7,967 bases of DNA, taken from positions 1 through 7,967 of the forward strand of contig JAVBKP010000124.1 of assembly GCA_031553975.1 (NCBI GenBank), in the 5' to 3' direction. The notes below the pieces were generated by a model. The model did not search any database. It was not told where the DNA came from and saw only the letters and a list, made by a program, of their open reading frames with translations. A program made the translations under genes and the position numbers. This stretch comes from JAVBKP01 sp031553975 (lineage in GTDB: Bacteria; Bacillota; Clostridia; Peptostreptococcales; Anaerovoracaceae). Positions 1-4,758 of this stretch are shown here, piece after piece (the first letter of the stretch is position 1; every line of letters starts with the position of its first letter).

Positions 1-902
1 ATGCTTCGCACAAGTTCAAACGTCAGTCTGTCAATGATCGGTTCATGGGTGTCTTCAACTATTATCCATTCATCCTTTGGCAGCGGCTTTTTTTTCTGGT
101 TCTTGTAGCTGATCGTAGTGCTTTTGTTTTGTACAGTGTCACCGCAGTATGTTTGTGTCTTGAGAATCAAACTAACCGTAGTATCTCTCCAGCACCTGTG
201 CACTTCTTTATCTTGTGCCAGCCTAAAAGATGATCCTTGTTGGCGCTTATATTCCGTCGGGCTTGATAGCCCCTCTTCATTCAGTGCTTTGGCGATCACA
301 GTATTCCCCATGCCCTGGAGATACATCTGATATATTCTCTTCACAACAGCAGCTGGCTCATGATCAACAATTAGTTTGTTGTGGTTGCTAGGGTCCTTCG
401 TATAGCCGTAGGGGGCAAATGCCCCGACAAATTGTCCTTGTTTTTTCTTTGCCTTAAGCACTGCCTTTAAATTTTCGGAGAGATCTTCTACATACCAATC
501 ATTCATCAGCCCTGTTATTTGTCTAGCTTTTTTATTGCCTGCTTTCTCTGTGTCCATCTGATCTACAACACTTATAAACCGTATGCCCCATTCGCGAAAT
601 TTATTATGTAAAATAGCTTCCATTGACTCTACATCACGTATAAATCGTGACTGGGTCTTTGCTATCACAATCTGGAATTTTCGCTGTTCAGCGTCTTTTA
701 TCAGTAGATTCCATTCCGGACGGCTTACATCCGTCCCAGAGTAGTCATCATCTGAGTAGATTTTATAAATATCCCAACCATTTTGCATGGCAAAATCAAT
801 TAGCATACTTTTTTGATTTTGTATACTTTCACTTTCATCTTGCCTATTTTCTTTATTTTTATCTTCAGATGAAAGCCTGCAATAAATCGCAACTTTAATC
901 AT
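1..902 (-). CDS. Large serine recombinase, C-terminus cut by window edge
   Basis: Site-specific DNA recombinase of the large serine family, which cuts and rejoins att or res sites through a 5'-phosphoserine link. About 300 residues are visible. The N-terminal resolvase domain opens with IYCRLSSED, whose first serine (residue 11) is the expected nucleophile. Further canonical parts are YSDDDYSGTD (about 49-58) and the arginine-rich AKTQSRFIRD (about 81-90). The recombinase domain follows from about 160 (PYGYTKDPSNHNKLIVDHEP, then the VIAKALNEEG helix). The zinc ribbon and coiled coil expected later lie outside the window. The ATG at 902 has AAGGA about 9 nt upstream and overlaps the stop of the preceding small gene by ATGA. 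This gene probably moved, or still moves, the surrounding element. Family assignment is firm; the element type cannot be told from here. Confidence 0.93.
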   Translation of the reverse strand, partial: MIKVAIYCRLSSEDKNKENRQDESESIQNQKSMLIDFAMQNGWDIYKIYSDDDYSGTDVSRPEWNLLIKDAEQRKFQIVIAKTQSRFIRDVESMEAILHNKFREWGIRFISVVDQMDTEKAGNKKARQITGLMNDWYVEDLSENLKAVLKAKKKQGQFVGAFAPYGYTKDPSNHNKLIVDHEPAAVVKRIYQMYLQGMGNTVIAKALNEEGLSSPTEYKRQQGSSFRLAQDKEVHRCWRDTTVSLILKTQTYCGDTVQNKSTTISYKNQKKKPLPKDEWIIVEDTHEPIIDRLTFELVRS

Positions 903-1075
903 TTTTGCGATGTCCTTACTAGCTTCAGGCTACCTGTACTCTCTACAGTACAAATTAGGTCTGCAAGTTTTGACGACACCAGGTTTGGTCTAATATTCTC
1001 ATCATCGCTTTTAAAAAAATTCTGCACCTGGGTTGTGCCAAATGTAGACGCCTGTACATTTTGTAATTGTAACAT
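899..1075 (-). CDS. 58-residue protein coupled to the serine recombinase
   Basis: I do not recognise the family. The start at 1075 is chosen over the longer frame (1135) because GGAGG lies 7 nt upstream. The stop overlaps the recombinase ATG as ATGA, so the two are almost surely translationally coupled. The 58-residue product is polar, begins MLQLQNVQASTFG, has an acidic patch (KSDDENIRP) and ends basic; no membrane segment or zinc motif is visible. A possible promoter is TTGGCA (1130-1135), 17 nt, then CATAAA (1107-1112). Small proteins in this position can be directionality factors or element regulators, but that is inference from position only. Confidence 0.72.
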   Translation of the reverse strand: MLQLQNVQASTFGTTQVQNFFKSDDENIRPNLVSSKLADLICTVESTGSLKLVRTSQK

Positions 1076-1182
1076 CACTATACCTCCAACAAATTGTTTA
1101 TATATATTTATGCGCGAGCTCAGATTTAATGCCAAAATAATAGAGCCGTCTACCAGCTCTGCTCCATAGTTTTATTATTAAA

Positions 1183-1716
1183 TTAGATCGCTCGCTTATA
1201 TCCCGCTGATTCAGCTGCATCTACCAGAATCCTCTCATCAAAGCCGTGCTCCATGTACGCCTGATATAGGATGTCGAAGTACTGCGGCCTCGGACAGGCG
1301 GACTCCTTGGTAAACTCGTTTGTCATAACATAAGCCATTCCCTTAATTGTGGGCCAACTTTTACGCTCAAAATCTACCCTAGATAACACTTCATGATCTA
1401 ATGCAAAATTTGTTGGCCAATGCACGAAGCAATCAAGCATAGTGGTCTGCGCTTCTACCTCTATCTTTGTGTACAGTCTTGGATAGCCTTCATATACGTC
1501 TAAAAGCTTCTCACAGCCCGAAGTAATTGACCATATAATGACAGGGATTTCATCCGCCATATTTTTTTCAATATTAGCCACCCCAGTACCTCTGAAGGTC
1601 AGTTTATAATCTTTTAAAATGCCTACACCTATTTGCTTAGCTGAAGGGCATCTTCTCCTCATTTGCTCTACATTCATATTGCTGCCGTAAGCTATGTATA
1701 TCTTTCGTTTTGCCAT
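1183..1716 (-). CDS. Gamma-glutamylcyclotransferase-like (AIG2/GGCT fold) protein
   Basis: The family releases 5-oxoproline from gamma-glutamyl amines or peptides in the cytoplasm; the substrate of this bacterial branch is unknown. The 177-residue protein has the glycine-rich substrate-binding motif IYIAYGSNMN (residues 6-15). The likely catalytic glutamate is E76 in LLDVYEGYPRLY, and a TFRGTG segment lies at about 40-45. Length fits single-domain members. The ATG at 1716 is preferred over the frame opening at 1746 because AGGAGGA lies 5 nt before it. The leader holds a hairpin with a T run ending about 30 nt before the start (repeat copy 1), so expression may need read-through, or a promoter inside the repeat (TTGATT, 17 nt, TATTGC). 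Fold is confident, substrate is not. Confidence 0.85.
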   Translation of the reverse strand: MAKRKIYIAYGSNMNVEQMRRRCPSAKQIGVGILKDYKLTFRGTGVANIEKNMADEIPVIIWSITSGCEKLLDVYEGYPRLYTKIEVEAQTTMLDCFVHWPTNFALDHEVLSRVDFERKSWPTIKGMAYVMTNEFTKESACPRPQYFDILYQAYMEHGFDERILVDAAESAGYKRAI

Positions 1717-1742
1717 TGGGCTCCTCCTGTTGCAGAATATCG

Positions 1743-1795
1743 GCAATAAAAAATACTTACCCGAAAATCAAGTAAGCATAATGCTTGTTATTTGT
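1743..1795 (-). repeat. Dispersed hairpin repeat, copy 1 (terminator or attenuator-like)
   Basis: A segment of about 53 bp that recurs at 3328-3384 with 5 mismatches in the first 43 columns plus small gaps. On the minus strand it forms a 7-bp stem (arms 1772-1778 and 1754-1760, one G-U pair, 11-nt loop) followed by six T and ATTG, the shape of a Rho-independent terminator. The stop codon of the truncated doc frame falls inside the 3' arm. It lies directly upstream of the ribosome binding site of the cyclotransferase-like gene. TTGATT and TATTGC spaced 17 nt are also conserved between the two copies, so a promoter role is a rival reading. Confidence 0.7.
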
Positions 1796-1972
1796 CTTTT
1801 TTGTTTCTATAAAAAAGATCGTGGGATATAGGTCTGCCCCATCAAAAGTGGCAAAGGGAGTACCTATTGCCGATTCTAGTAATCCATTATCTCTGAGCCC
1901 ACTCGCACCACCTGTATGCCTTACAAGCATATCATGTAGCATTATAATATGTTCTTTGCTTAATTTCTTCAT
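1757..1972 (-). pseudogene. doc: Truncated Doc toxin (Fic/Doc family)
   Basis: Doc proteins are Fic-fold kinases that phosphorylate elongation factor Tu and are neutralised by Phd. The first 51 or so residues match the family: HDMLVRHTGGASGLRDNGLL, then a proline and LYPTI. After YPTI the homology stops and about 19 unrelated residues run into the hairpin repeat, ending at 71 residues instead of about 125. The catalytic HxFxDGNKR motif is therefore absent, and no other frame downstream supplies it. The ATG at 1972 overlaps the phd stop (ATGA) and has AGGAG 8 nt upstream, so the original operon layout is kept. It should be inactive. The junction suggests the 3' half was replaced by the repeat-bearing segment. 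Confidence 0.82.
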
Positions 1973-2211
1973 TTTGCAAGCTCCTGAAATGCTTTCAGAT
2001 GTCGTTTAATAATACTTTCGCCTATTTCTTCCACTGTAGCATTTTCTGCATATTCATCTTTTACAAACTGATTGTATTCAAGCAAAACATATCGTGGCGC
2101 GTTGTTTTTCAGTATTACAGCCGCTCCATTTTGGTCTACAAGCCTAGCCACTCTAGAAAAATTTTGATTTGCTTCTGATATAGAAACAAGATTGTTTACA
2201 TTGATTTGCAT
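1969..2211 (-). CDS. phd: Phd/YefM-family antitoxin
   Basis: An 80-residue antitoxin and autorepressor of the Phd/YefM family. The N-terminal DNA-binding part reads VSISEANQNFSRVARLVDQN, followed by the hallmark AAVILKNNAPRYVLLEY (about 30-46). The C-terminal tail (about 50-80, acidic then basic) is the part expected to fold on the toxin. Length is normal and the frame is intact. AAGGAGG lies 8 nt before the ATG. It overlaps doc by 4 nt. A promoter with an overlapping inverted repeat lies just upstream, fitting autoregulation. The partner toxin is truncated, so this antitoxin may be orphaned, or may still act as a regulator or protect against related toxins elsewhere. Confidence 0.9.
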   Translation of the reverse strand: MQINVNNLVSISEANQNFSRVARLVDQNGAAVILKNNAPRYVLLEYNQFVKDEYAENATVEEIGESIIKRHLKAFQELAK

Positions 2212-2240
2212 ATAACGTGCCTCCTTATATTTATACTATT

Positions 2241-2275
2241 ATTATATGCATTTTTTAGGTAATATTCAACCTAAA
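2241..2275 (-). promoter_or_regulatory. phd promoter with operator-like inverted repeat
   Basis: On the minus strand TTGAAT (2264-2269) and TATAAT (2241-2246) are separated by exactly 17 nt, a strong sigma-A promoter. A perfect 7-bp inverted repeat, TTTAGGT (2254-2260) and ACCTAAA (2269-2275), straddles the -35 box and reaches into the end of the upstream gene. Position and symmetry fit a Phd operator; this role is inferred. Confidence 0.72.
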
Positions 2276-2666
2276 TTTGCTCTTTTTCCTTACAGTATTC
2301 GGGATATCGGATAGTCAGAGCCTCGTAAAAATAACCCCCCAGTTCACAACAAAACAAGTTTGATGGGGTATACTTCTCAGGATCGTCGTACATCTCCTCA
2401 CAGATTATGCCATTAAAACCATTAAACAGATTGTATGCCATCCGCACAGCTCGTAAGCTGGTGCTAGTTTGCCACGGCTGTCGAAAAACTGTTTCTGGTT
2501 GAATCAGGTCTTCATCAAAGTCGTAAATACTATCAATGTGCTTCTTAGTCGTCTCTGTAAGCCCCAAAATGTAAAAAAGCGACTCGTAGTATGGGTCGCC
2601 TAACTTTTGTGCTTTATTTAAACTATTTATATAGAAATTTTTATGGTTCTGGTCTTTAAATAACAT
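2271..2666 (-). CDS. DUF6075-family protein
   Basis: A 131-residue cytoplasmic protein that I match from memory to DUF6075, a small family of Firmicutes, often in mobile DNA, with no known function. Its features are the MLFKDQNHKNFYINSL opening, DPYYESLFYILGLTETT with HIDSIYDF (about 24-50), a WQTSTSLRAVRMAYNLFNG block (about 65-83), and RYPEYCKE near the C-terminus. It is aromatic-rich with no signal peptide or membrane segment. The start at 2666 has only a weak AAGGCGG site about 7 nt upstream, so it may rely on coupling with the small genes above it. Its stop overlaps the phd operator. Confidence 0.75.
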   Translation of the reverse strand: MLFKDQNHKNFYINSLNKAQKLGDPYYESLFYILGLTETTKKHIDSIYDFDEDLIQPETVFRQPWQTSTSLRAVRMAYNLFNGFNGIICEEMYDDPEKYTPSNLFCCELGGYFYEALTIRYPEYCKEKEQI

Positions 2667-2708
2667 GGTTTACCGCCTTATCAATTGTTGCATATGTACT
2701 GTTCAAAT

Positions 2709-2768
2709 TTACATTGTTGCCATCCATATAGCTTTTTCTAGTTCAAGTGTTTTCTGCGTCTTTGGCAT
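2709..2768 (-). pseudogene. 19-residue ORF, likely N-terminal gene remnant
   Basis: ATG at 2768 has AAGGAG 5 nt upstream, a better site than many real genes here, yet the frame stops after 19 residues (MPKTQKTLELEKAIWMATM). The sequence resembles, from memory, the first residues of longer Firmicutes proteins that start with a TLELEK helix, so it may be the start of a gene whose remainder was deleted. It sits 16 nt after the CxxC gene and 42 nt before DUF6075. It could instead be a genuine small peptide that keeps translation coupled. Confidence 0.35.
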
Positions 2769-2784
2769 AGTCACTCCTTGTTTA

Positions 2785-3000
2785 TTATTTTTGCACACCA
2801 GTTGTAAATATGTTTGGGAAACCCTTTCCCGATTCACAATCACTACATAATATTTGTCGCATATAGGCCGTATTGCGCCCGCCCATGCTCAAATCATCTT
2901 GCGGACCCCTAGACGGATTTTCATACAGACGTATGTCGTGCACATAGTATTCGCTCTCCATAATCTCTCGATTACATATATCACAGCTTATTTGTATCAT
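2785..3000 (-). CDS. Small CxxC/CxxC putative zinc-binding protein
   Basis: A 71-residue protein with two CxxC pairs, CDIC at residues 6-9 and CSDC at 52-55, the pattern of a small zinc ribbon or treble-clef fold. The part between them is polar and charged (ENPSRGPQDDLSMGG) and may be a loop. No signal peptide. The ATG follows directly on the TAA of a 29-residue ORF (TAAATG), with an in-frame stop just before it and no Shine-Dalgarno in range, so translation probably depends on reinitiation. The family is not recognised; binding to nucleic acid or protein would be a guess. Confidence 0.68.
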   Translation of the reverse strand: MIQISCDICNREIMESEYYVHDIRLYENPSRGPQDDLSMGGRNTAYMRQILCSDCESGKGFPNIFTTGVQK

Positions 3001-3090
3001 TTATCGCACGTATAATCCAATTATCCTCAAAACGAGGGTATTTGGATTATTTTCCTTTCTCCCAACACTATTACAGTTGGGGTAAATCAT
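3001..3090 (-). CDS. 29-residue ORF abutting the CxxC gene
   Basis: Open frame from ATG 3090 to TAA 3001, beginning 11 nt after the stop of the membrane-protein gene and ending immediately before the ATG at 3000. The peptide starts MIYPNCNSVG and ends basic (GLYVR). No clear ribosome binding site. It fills the only gap in an otherwise closely spaced run of genes and would explain how the SD-less CxxC gene is translated. A 17-bp hairpin (3012-3050) lies within it. It may be only a coincidental frame. Confidence 0.33.
   Translation of the reverse strand: MIYPNCNSVGRKENNPNTLVLRIIGLYVR
3012..3050. other. 17-bp near-perfect hairpin
   Basis: Arms 3012-3028 and 3034-3050 pair at 16 of 17 positions (one mismatch, one G-U) around a 5-nt AAAAC loop. 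On the plus strand it is followed by TTTTCCTTTC, a possible weak plus-strand terminator. On the minus strand there is no T run, and the stem ends 11 nt before the start codon at 3000, where it could block or guide ribosomes. A second hairpin, CCCAAC (3061-3066) with GTTGGG (3076-3081), lies just upstream on the minus strand. Confidence 0.6.
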
Positions 3091-3101
3091 TTTATATTTA
3101 T

Positions 3102-3293
3102 TCAAATCCCCAGCCATTTTGCTGTCAGCAGTACTAATACCAAATTAATTAATGCGAAAATAATATATCCTCCTAGCTCATCACCCTTTGAAGTTAGGTA
3201 GGCTAAAAGTAGCGCTTCTCCCATCATGAAAATCATGAAAAATATTAAAAAAGGTGTGATTTTTTCAAAAAATTCGATACTGTATGTATTCAT
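3102..3293 (-). CDS. Two-helix small membrane protein
   Basis: A 63-residue integral membrane protein of unknown family. Two hydrophobic helices are visible: about 13-35 (PFLIFFMIFMMGEALLLAYL) and about 41-61 (GYIIFALINLVLVLLTAKWL), joined by a short charged turn (TSKGDELGG), so a hairpin topology is likely. The start at 3293 is well supported by GGGAGGAGG about 5 nt upstream. The leader carries hairpin repeat copy 2 and then a 7-bp hairpin, ATAGAAA/TTTCTAT (3310-3327), right before the binding site. It heads the cluster of small genes down to DUF6075. Size and hydrophobicity would fit a holin-like or membrane-acting peptide, but nothing specific supports that. Confidence 0.75.
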   Translation of the reverse strand: MNTYSIEFFEKITPFLIFFMIFMMGEALLLAYLTSKGDELGGYIIFALINLVLVLLTAKWLGI

Positions 3294-3309
3294 AAAAACC
3301 TCCTCCCAA

Positions 3310-3327
3310 ATAGAAATTTGTTTCTAT
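3310..3327 (-). promoter_or_regulatory. Hairpin immediately upstream of ribosome binding site
   Basis: ATAGAAA (3310-3316) and TTTCTAT (3321-3327) form a 7-bp stem with a 4-nt loop directly before the GGGAGGAGG site of the membrane-protein gene. A similar TTTCTAT-based palindrome abuts the start codon of the PBECR4-like gene (4251-4269). Confidence 0.5.
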
Positions 3328-3384
3328 GCAATAAAAAATGCTCACCTGTAAATCAAGTAAGCACAATGCTTTGTTATTATTTGT
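3328..3384 (-). repeat. Dispersed hairpin repeat, copy 2
   Basis: Second copy of the repeat at 1743-1795. The minus-strand stem (3357-3363 with 3339-3345) keeps 7 pairs although three arm positions differ from copy 1: G-U and U-A pairs there become G-C and U-G here, which argues for a functional RNA structure. Six T and ATTGC follow in both. It lies in the leader of the membrane-protein gene, about 35 nt before its start. The TTGATT and TATTGC boxes 17 nt apart are also conserved. Confidence 0.7.
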
Positions 3385-3401
3385 AAATTTAAGTTGGCTT
3401 C

Positions 3402-3443
3402 TACAACATTTGATTTGACTTTTACAACTGCCGGTTGTATTAT
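3402..3443 (+). promoter_or_regulatory. Small-RNA promoter with operator-like inverted repeat
   Basis: TTGACT (3415-3420), 17 nt, TATTAT (3438-3443) is a near-consensus sigma-A promoter reading toward the small RNA. Its spacer holds a perfect inverted repeat, TACAAC (3423-3428) and GTTGTA (3434-3439), and a third TACAAC lies at 3402-3407, 21 bp (two helical turns) from the second. This layout suggests a repressor or activator site. The promoter of the other small-RNA copy lacks it. Confidence 0.75.
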
Positions 3444-3449
3444 AAATAT

Positions 3450-3531
3450 ATAAAGAGTCGAGTGATGCTTGACTTACTTATGTGATTTAAATTGAAACCA
3501 CTCGTGAGGGCAAGTCATCGAGTGGTTTTTA
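3450..3531 (+). ncRNA. Small antisense-type RNA, copy A (orphan antitoxin-like RNA)
   Basis: Predicted transcript of about 80 nt from the promoter at 3415-3443 to the terminator at 3495-3530. It begins TATAAAGAGTCGAG and forms a 5' hairpin (3456-3462 with 3468-3474, 7 pairs, one G-U), then an AU-rich linker, then the terminator stem. It is homologous to the RNA at 7282-7366: the same 5' TATAAAGAGTC, the same TGATGCTTGACTTAC, and terminator stems that differ by paired changes. The strand facing it has no hydrophobic peptide, only a 25-residue polar frame ending in the terminator, so the cognate toxin seems lost. Instead it converges on the PBECR4-like gene. RNA function is inferred from promoter, terminator and covariation. 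Confidence 0.7.
3495..3530. terminator. Bidirectional terminator
   Basis: AAACCACTCG (3495-3504) pairs with CGAGTGGTTT (3519-3528) around a 14-nt loop, with TTTTT at 3526-3530 on the plus strand and AAA before the stem that gives T residues on the minus strand. It ends the small RNA and can also end the PBECR4-like mRNA arriving from the right. The loop contains CAAGTCA, complementary to the TGACTT of the small RNA's own 5' hairpin. Confidence 0.85.
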
Positions 3532-3609
3532 CATTTATGTACGTTTGTTTTTCAACAAGTTCCATATTTGTATTCCGAGATCGATTAATCATACTAACAT
3601 GTATAAACT

Positions 3610-4251
3610 TTATAACATGACTACTCTTTCATCCACTCTTACAACCAATTTTTCCTGGTTTTGAATGTATACATCTACCGGATTATTTTTCATTTTTTCC
3701 ACAAAAAATGTTCTAGGGACATAGTAATTTTTTGCATCGCTATATTCCAAACCTAAGTGTATTACAGCATCGTCATAAGTACTATAAAACATAATTTCGC
3801 ACTCAATTTTAGTTGGTGGATCAACCATGCTTTTATCATATTTAATAGCAAGTGGATCTGAAATCAAATTGGGCAACAAGTAAAAATAAACATACTTCGC
3901 TTTTACACTACTAAATTTCTTTTTATTCAGCACTTTTAAATGTTGAATGTTCATTGATCCTTTCTTTATATTATCCCATCCACCCTGTCCACTATAATTA
4001 TGTAGATCATTCCTTGACACAGCTTTTTTTGCAATTGACTCTATCCCTAATAAGTGACAAAAGTTTTCTTCATCAAACCTTAATTCTATTTCTTTGCTGC
4101 TTCCATCATCATAACTCACTGTATATTTATAAATAAATGGATTCAAATATCTTTCGTAATATTCTTGAATAACTGGCAAATCTATATCGTTTATTCTCGG
4201 TTTTTCTGGCAATCCCTTTAAATCAGCCGCACTATAAATTAAATTACTCAT
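3610..4251 (-). CDS. PBECR4-like putative nuclease (toxin-type domain)
   Basis: A 213-residue protein that fits the PBECR4 domain, part of the phage-carried Barnase/EndoU/ColicinE5-D/RelE-like nuclease group. I base this on the EYYERYLNPFIYKYTV opening (about 30-45), the characteristic RFDEENFCHLLGIES block (about 58-72, with a histidine expected at the active site), GGWDNIKKGSMN with LKVLNKKKF (about 90-113), and YYVPRTFFVE near residue 180. No signal peptide, so it acts in the cytoplasm. RNase activity is a family prediction, not shown. The ATG at 4251 has no Shine-Dalgarno and abuts a 9-bp palindrome, so translation is probably weak or controlled. It has its own promoter and a leader with a terminator (4252-4449), and a small RNA converges on its 3' end. 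No obvious immunity gene adjoins it. Confidence 0.68.
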   Translation of the reverse strand: MSNLIYSAADLKGLPEKPRINDIDLPVIQEYYERYLNPFIYKYTVSYDDGSSKEIELRFDEENFCHLLGIESIAKKAVSRNDLHNYSGQGGWDNIKKGSMNIQHLKVLNKKKFSSVKAKYVYFYLLPNLISDPLAIKYDKSMVDPPTKIECEIMFYSTYDDAVIHLGLEYSDAKNYYVPRTFFVEKMKNNPVDVYIQNQEKLVVRVDERVVML

Positions 4252-4269
4252 TTCTATTTCAAATAGAAA
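4251..4269 (-). promoter_or_regulatory. Palindrome abutting the start codon
   Basis: TTTCTATTT (4251-4259) and AAATAGAAA (4261-4269) form a perfect 9-bp inverted repeat around one base. In the minus-strand mRNA this is a hairpin directly before the ATG of the PBECR4-like gene, in the place where a ribosome binding site should be. It may hide the start or be an operator. Confidence 0.55.
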
Positions 4270-4290
4270 AAGCTCTGATTAATCAGAGCT
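4267..4290 (-). terminator. Rho-independent terminator or attenuator in the leader
   Basis: A perfect 20-bp palindrome (4271-4290, half-site AGCTCTGATT) followed on the minus strand by TTTTTC. It ends only about 15 nt before the start codon of the PBECR4-like gene, so transcription from the promoter at 4456-4483 should mostly stop before the gene unless the hairpin is prevented from forming. Confidence 0.78.
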
Positions 4291-4306
4291 ATCCAGCAAC
4301 TTTAAA

Positions 4307-4345
4307 TTTATTCTGCTCATGTTTAAACTCTCCGCAGCGGAGAAT
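4307..4345 (-). repeat. Direct repeat B of leader hairpin
   Basis: 39-nt unit matching 4399-4437 at 33 of 39 positions. The stem CTCCG-CTG-CGGAG replaces CTCTG-CTG-CAGAG of the other copy, a compensatory U-A to C-G change, and the tail keeps AACAT.AG.AGAATAAA. Confidence 0.8.
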
Positions 4346-4398
4346 CCAGAAGTTGCATCCAGATGTTGTTATAATATGCGCTGTGCACATTTTTATGC

Positions 4399-4437
4399 TT
4401 TATTCTACTAATGTTTTAATTCTCTGCAGCAGAGAAT
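4399..4437 (-). repeat. Direct repeat A of leader hairpin
   Basis: First copy of the 39-nt unit in the minus-strand leader. Perfect 8-bp stem ATTCTCTG/CAGAGAAT around a 3-nt loop, beginning about 12 nt after the predicted start of transcription. It may act in RNA or as a DNA operator. Confidence 0.8.
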
Positions 4438-4455
4438 GTTTCTTTTTACAATCTA

Positions 4456-4483
4456 ATTATATAATATATTTTCTTAAAGTCAA
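4456..4483 (-). promoter_or_regulatory. Promoter of the PBECR4-like gene
   Basis: TTGACT (4478-4483), 16 nt, TATAAT (4456-4461) on the minus strand: close to sigma-A consensus. It follows the 65-residue gene with no terminator between, so some read-through from the surface-protein operon is possible. Confidence 0.75.
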
Positions 4484-4505
4484 GTGCTAAATACTTTCTT
4501 TTTCA

Positions 4506-4703
4506 TCAATTGGAGAATTTGTAATCTGGGTCAGGAATTTCTCTTCCTGGCCCAAGCGTTCCTCTAAAGTCGCACCAATAAGGACTTTTTGAAAAATCAA
4601 TTTCATCTAGCCCCTCAGCCTTTAAAGATTTACCTAGCGTTAAAATTTTCTGGTCAGCTTCGTTAGTTTTTATCGCTTGTATCGTTTCAAGTTTAGATTT
4701 CAT
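4506..4703 (-). CDS. 65-residue protein of unknown function
   Basis: I do not recognise this protein. It has a charged N-terminal half, likely helical (KSKLETIQAIKTNEADQKIL), and a C-terminal part rich in aspartate, proline and glycine (SPYWCDFRGTLGPGREIP) with one cysteine. No signal peptide or membrane segment. AAAGGG lies 10 nt before the ATG, an acceptable site. It starts 55 nt after the stop of the surface protein with no terminator between, so it is probably the last gene of that operon, although a cytoplasmic product beside a secreted one is unexplained. Confidence 0.6.
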   Translation of the reverse strand: MKSKLETIQAIKTNEADQKILTLGKSLKAEGLDEIDFSKSPYWCDFRGTLGPGREIPDPDYKFSN

Positions 4704-4758
4704 ACTGATTTATCCCTTTCTAATTTTGTGTTGTAAAGCTTATAAATTTCCTTTCTGT

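Larger units (their letters stand above)
4252..4449 (-). promoter_or_regulatory. Structured 5' leader with tandem hairpins (candidate cis-regulatory RNA)
   Basis: About 200 nt between the predicted start of transcription and the PBECR4-like ATG. In order it holds hairpin repeat 1 (4419-4437), a 6-bp hairpin AUGUGC/GCGCAU (about 4376-4390), hairpin repeat 2 (4327-4345), and the terminator (4267-4290). CTGGAT occurs three times (plus-strand ATCCAG at 4291, 4344 and 4357). GCAAC and GTTGC flank repeat 2 and could pair. CAGAG of repeat 1 could compete for CTCTG of the terminator arm. No known riboswitch class was recognised. The layout fits attenuation; the signal is unknown. Confidence 0.55.

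Noticed and set aside
1142..1175. Minus-strand stretch resembling a tRNA-Leu D-arm (CTGGTAGACGGCTC) with an AGAGC/GCTCT stem
   Set aside because: No acceptor stem, anticodon arm or T-arm follows; the 5-bp stem with an ATTATTTT tail is also too weak to call as a terminator of the gene ending at 1183.
3516..3591. 25-residue minus-strand frame facing small RNA copy A
   Set aside because: Polar (MINRSRNTNMELVEK...), no hydrophobic helix, no binding site and no promoter in place; not a credible toxin, at most a remnant.
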